From Tsuneonella sediminis (GTDB lineage: Bacteria > Pseudomonadota > Alphaproteobacteria > Sphingomonadales > Sphingomonadaceae), in assembly GCF_051912845.1 (NCBI RefSeq), contig NZ_JBNCBU010000001.1, positions 806,001 to 870,000 of the forward strand: a stretch of 64,000 nt of DNA, written 5' to 3'. The stretch's first letter is position 1, and the number at the start of each line of letters is the position of its first letter. Of the stretch, positions 61,276 through 64,000 are shown in pieces. Below the pieces are notes generated by a model, which did not search any database, was not told the DNA's origin, and was given only the letters and a program-made list of their open reading frames with translations. The position numbers were made by a program, and so were the translations under genes.

Positions 61276-62121
61276 ATGGACAGCCTCGTTTCCACCGACT
61301 GGCTCGCGCGAGAACTCCGCGGGGAAGCGCTCGTCGTCCTCGATGCATCGCGCCACCTTGCCGCCGCCGGACGCGACGCTGGCGCCGAATTCCTGCAGGC
61401 TCACATCCCGGGAGCCCGGTTCCTCGACCTGTCGCGGCTTGTCGATCCGAAATCACCCGTTGGCCATACCTTGCCCGGCCCCGAGCGCGCGGCAAGCGTG
61501 GTCGGAGCGCTCGGCGTGAGGCGCGAGGCACCCGTGGTGATATACGATGACAGCGAGGTGAGGACGTCCGCCCGCGCGTGGTTCATGCTGACCGGATACG
61601 GGTTCGAGCGCGTCGCGATCCTCGACGGAGGTCTGGCGAAGTGGCGAGCCGAAGGCAGGCCCGTCGAGGCGGGCGAGGCCGATGCCGATCCCGTTCTCCT
61701 TGCGCCCAGGGAATTTGGCAGGCCGGTCCGCCGCAAGGACGGGATGCTCGCCAACCTTGGCACCCGCTCCGAGCAGGTGGTCGACGCGCGCGATTCCGCC
61801 CGCTTTACCGGCGAGACCGAGGACACCGTCCACGGCCTTCCCGGGGGCCACATACCCGGTGCGCGCAACCTGTTCTTCCGCGATCTCTACCGCCCGGACG
61901 GCACCTTCCGCCCGGTGAGCGAACTGCGGACCGCTTTCGAAAGGGCGGGCGTCGATCTTGCCCGGCCGGTCGTTGCGTCGTGCGGCAGCGGCGTCACCGC
62001 ATCGGTCCTCCTGTTCGCGCTGCACCTCATCGGCATCGACGACGCGGCGCTCTACGACGGGAGCTGGAGCGAATGGGGCGCGGATCCCGCGACGCCCAAG
62101 GAAACCGGAGCCGCCGCCTGA
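61276..62121 (+). CDS. sseA: Thiosulfate / 3-mercaptopyruvate sulfurtransferase
   Basis: A 281-residue protein with two rhodanese domains. The N-terminal inactive copy holds LVVLDASRHLAAAG and AHIPGARFLDLSRLVD. The C-terminal active copy has VVDARDSARFTGE, GHIPGARNLFFRDLY and the catalytic loop ASCGSGVTAS with Cys near residue 240. CGSGVT is the mercaptopyruvate (SseA) signature; thiosulfate enzymes have CRxGx[R/T]. The stop overlaps the next ATG by one base (TGATG), linking it to the cystathionine-lyase-type gene. Confidence 0.92.
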   Translation: MDSLVSTDWLARELRGEALVVLDASRHLAAAGRDAGAEFLQAHIPGARFLDLSRLVDPKSPVGHTLPGPERAASVVGALGVRREAPVVIYDDSEVRTSARAWFMLTGYGFERVAILDGGLAKWRAEGRPVEAGEADADPVLLAPREFGRPVRRKDGMLANLGTRSEQVVDARDSARFTGETEDTVHGLPGGHIPGARNLFFRDLYRPDGTFRPVSELRTAFERAGVDLARPVVASCGSGVTASVLLFALHLIGIDDAALYDGSWSEWGADPATPKETGAAA

Positions 62122-63320
62122 TGGCCAAGCGAACGCGCGACACGAAGGCGGCCACCCGCCTCGTCACGGGAGGCCGGAAGGCCGAATGGACGGGGGCGGC
62201 GGTCAACCCGCCGGTCTGGCGCACCAGCACGCACCTATACGCCGACAGCGCGGACCTCGCCAGGGGACGGCCGAACGAGGACGGCCATTTCTACTACGGG
62301 CGGCGCGGGACGCCGACCCAGTGGGCGCTGGCCGACGCACTGACCGCGATCGAACCGGGCGCCGACGGGACCGTCCTTTATCCGAGCGGCGTGGCGGCGA
62401 TCGCCGGCGCGCTGCTGACGGTCCTAAAACCGGGCGACGTGCTGCTCGTCACCGACAACGCCTACGAACCGACGCGCAGCATCGCGCAGGGCCTGCTCGC
62501 GCGGTTCGGCATCGAGGCGCGCTTCTTCGATCCGCTCGACCTCGACGCATATGCCGCGGCGTTCTGCGAGCGCACCGCGGCGGTGATGCTGGAAAGCCCG
62601 GGCAGCCTGACGATGGAAGTGTGCGACGTGCCCGCACTGGCCGGCATCGCGCGCGAAAAGGGCGCGGTCAGCGTGATCGACAACACCTGGGCCTCACCCC
62701 TCGGCTTTGCCGCGCTTCGGCACGGGTGCGACATCGCGGTCATGAGCCTGACCAAGCATGCCGGCGGTCATTCAGACGTGATGATGGGCTCGGCAAGCGC
62801 CGGGCGCGACTGGCACCGCAAGCTGCGGCTGACAGCGCAGAGCCTCGGCAACGTGGTCTCGCCGGACGACGCCGCGCTGGTTCTGCGAGGACTGAGGACG
62901 ATGGGCGTGCGGCTCGCACATTCGACAGCCGCCGCGCTTTCGATCGCCCGCTGGCTCGATGCCCGGCCCGAGGTGGCCAGGGTGCTCTGCCCGATGCTGC
63001 CGGGCGCGCCGGGACACGCGCTTTGGAGCCGCGATTTCACCGGCGGCTGCGGCCTGTTCAGCGTGGTGCTGGCGGGCCGCGGTGCGGGCGAGCGCGCCCG
63101 GTTCATCGACGCGCTCGAACTGTTCGGCATCGGTTTCAGCTGGGGCGGCTATGAAAGCCTTGTCGTGCCGTTCGATCCTCCGCGCAGCGTGACCGCGTGG
63201 CCGCCGGCGGATTTGGCAAGCGAGGGAGGCGCGGCTATCAGGTTCTCGATCGGCCTCGAGGATCCCGCGGACCTGATCGCCGACCTCGAGCGCGCTTTGG
63301 CAGCAATGGACGACAGATGA
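62121..63320 (+). CDS. metC: Cystathionine beta-lyase / trans-sulfuration PLP enzyme
   Basis: A 399-residue Cys/Met-metabolism PLP enzyme. The N-terminal PPVWRTSTHLYAD and FYYGRRGTPTQWALADAL fit MetC. LYPSGVAAIAGALL carries the phosphate contacts, VIDNTWASPLGF the PLP Asp, and SLTKHAGGHSDVMMGS near residue 213 the Schiff-base Lys. Late FSWGGYESLVVPFD and RFSIGLEDPADLIADLE complete the family set. MetC (homocysteine synthesis from cystathionine) is the best match; a gamma-lyase or a C-S lyase is possible. It is coupled to sseA upstream and to the mscS gene downstream (ATGA). Confidence 0.88.
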   Translation: MAKRTRDTKAATRLVTGGRKAEWTGAAVNPPVWRTSTHLYADSADLARGRPNEDGHFYYGRRGTPTQWALADALTAIEPGADGTVLYPSGVAAIAGALLTVLKPGDVLLVTDNAYEPTRSIAQGLLARFGIEARFFDPLDLDAYAAAFCERTAAVMLESPGSLTMEVCDVPALAGIAREKGAVSVIDNTWASPLGFAALRHGCDIAVMSLTKHAGGHSDVMMGSASAGRDWHRKLRLTAQSLGNVVSPDDAALVLRGLRTMGVRLAHSTAAALSIARWLDARPEVARVLCPMLPGAPGHALWSRDFTGGCGLFSVVLAGRGAGERARFIDALELFGIGFSWGGYESLVVPFDPPRSVTAWPPADLASEGGAAIRFSIGLEDPADLIADLERALAAMDDR

Positions 63321-64000
63321 CAGCAACCCCGCTGCCGACGGACACCGCGATCCCCGATCCCTCGGGTGCCGTGGGCGAGGTTACCGCGGCTTTGCCTCCG
63401 GCGACCCCTTTCCCCGTGCCGACGGCCACGGCATCCCCCGAGACGGCGATCAAGGCGGCGGACGGCATCAAGGAAGCGGTCAGCGAAAATGGCGGCACCG
63501 CGGCCGGGGTCGTCGAGACGCTCGACGGTTTCGCCATCGATCTCGGCTCGTTCCACCTGTCGATGTGGGACGCGATCGTGTTCATCTCGGTCCTCGTCGG
63601 GATTTACCTGCTGGCGTTCTTCCTCAGCCGTTTCGCGCGGCGGACGCTGCGGCGGCTTTCACGGTTCGACGAGACCCAGCGCCTGCTGGCCGAAAAACTC
63701 GTCACGATCGCGGTGTGGGCCATCGCCGTTCTCCTGGGAATCGACATCCTCGGCATCGACCTGACCGCGCTGGCGGTGTTCTCGGGCGCATTCGGGCTCG
63801 CGATCGGGTTCGGCCTGCAGAAGACCTTCGGCAACCTGATCGCCGGGATCATCCTGTTGATGGACCGCTCGATCAAGCCCGGCGACGTGATCGCAATCGC
63901 CGACTCGGCCGGCACCATGACCTTTGGACAGATCCGCAAGATCGGCATCCGCGCGGTTTCGCTGACCACCCGCGACCAGCGCGAATACCTGATCCCGAAC
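63317..64000 (+). CDS. MscS-family mechanosensitive channel (5' part, cut by window edge)
   Basis: The first 228 codons of a small-conductance mechanosensitive channel. An unusual Ala/Pro/Thr-rich N-terminal stretch covers about residues 1-75. Then come membrane helices near 83-105 and 130-155. The pore-lining helix is LAVFSGAFGLAIGFGLQKTFGNLIAGIIL, with the Gly/Ala packing and the KTFGNL turn of MscS. The beta domain starts at IKPGDVIAIADSAGTMTFGQIRKIGIRAVSLTTRD. The stop is beyond the window. The ATG overlaps the metC-like stop by four bases. Confidence 0.88.
   Translation, partial: MTATPLPTDTAIPDPSGAVGEVTAALPPATPFPVPTATASPETAIKAADGIKEAVSENGGTAAGVVETLDGFAIDLGSFHLSMWDAIVFISVLVGIYLLAFFLSRFARRTLRRLSRFDETQRLLAEKLVTIAVWAIAVLLGIDILGIDLTALAVFSGAFGLAIGFGLQKTFGNLIAGIILLMDRSIKPGDVIAIADSAGTMTFGQIRKIGIRAVSLTTRDQREYLIPN

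Overview
The window is GC-rich chromosomal DNA from an alphaproteobacterium, most likely of the order Sphingomonadales (Erythrobacteraceae or a close relative). The pointers are a CcrM-type GANTC methyltransferase, the pckA / ChvI-ChvG / short HprK / RapZ / EIIA-Man / HPr block, a DUF1285 protein, a DUF3597 protein and HisZ. I see no insertion sequence, prophage, integrase, CRISPR array or rRNA gene. This is core chromosome, very densely packed, with many start/stop overlaps of 1 to 4 bases.

Layout. 1-8000: end of an SDR gene, a hemerythrin, folP and ccrM, rnhB, a PQQ-type sugar dehydrogenase lipoprotein, then a tight + strand run (GNAT, DUF1285, Nudix CoA pyrophosphatase, CCA-adding enzyme). 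8000-20500: a duplicated-domain secreted protein, parC, a PfpI/DJ-1 protein, two DUF885 proteins, an operon of two cysteine desulfurases plus a [2Fe-2S] ferredoxin, a TonB with a possible Zur box, and small proteins. 20500-27800: pckA divergent from chvI-chvG-hprK-rapZ-EIIA-HPr-TrmH-family methyltransferase. 27800-35700: SH3-like lipoprotein, rmuC, Cys-rich four-helix protein, def, recR, fmt-truA, an MDR oxidoreductase, an asparaginase and tRNA-Val. 35700-41300: PPi-type phosphofructokinase, a TlpA-like lipoprotein, argH-lptM-like-lysA, and a Met8-like siroheme protein with a stub of a second domain. 41300-53500: a response regulator with an unknown partner, a winged-helix protein with a pseudo-receiver, purA and an L,D-transpeptidase, a double-PilZ protein, an aldo/keto reductase, hisZ, serC-serA, a glycosyltransferase, and padR. 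53500-64000: rarA with a DUF429-like gene, tRNA-Thr, exonuclease III, fumC, a GAF/HWE histidine kinase, queF, a Pro/Thr-rich membrane protein, and a sulfur block (sseA, metC-like) running into a truncated mscS gene.

How the genes work together. The central block joins envelope/acid sensing (ChvG-ChvI) to a regulatory PTS branch (HprK, HPr, EIIA) and to gluconeogenesis (PckA). Amino-acid synthesis is represented by argH, lysA, serA/serC, hisZ and a cystathionine-lyase-type gene. Sulfur and Fe-S handling is represented by the desulfurases, ferredoxin and SseA.

The most interesting signals are regulatory or structural rather than a new multi-gene system. They are a seven-site GANTC cluster with a CtrA-like half-site upstream of ccrM; two divergent gene pairs whose start codons share one CATG; four convergent pairs whose stop codons share one CTAG or TTAA; a degenerate SUMT stub on the siroheme protein; and a pseudo-receiver/winged-helix fusion. 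All family calls rest on reading motifs by eye, without database searches.
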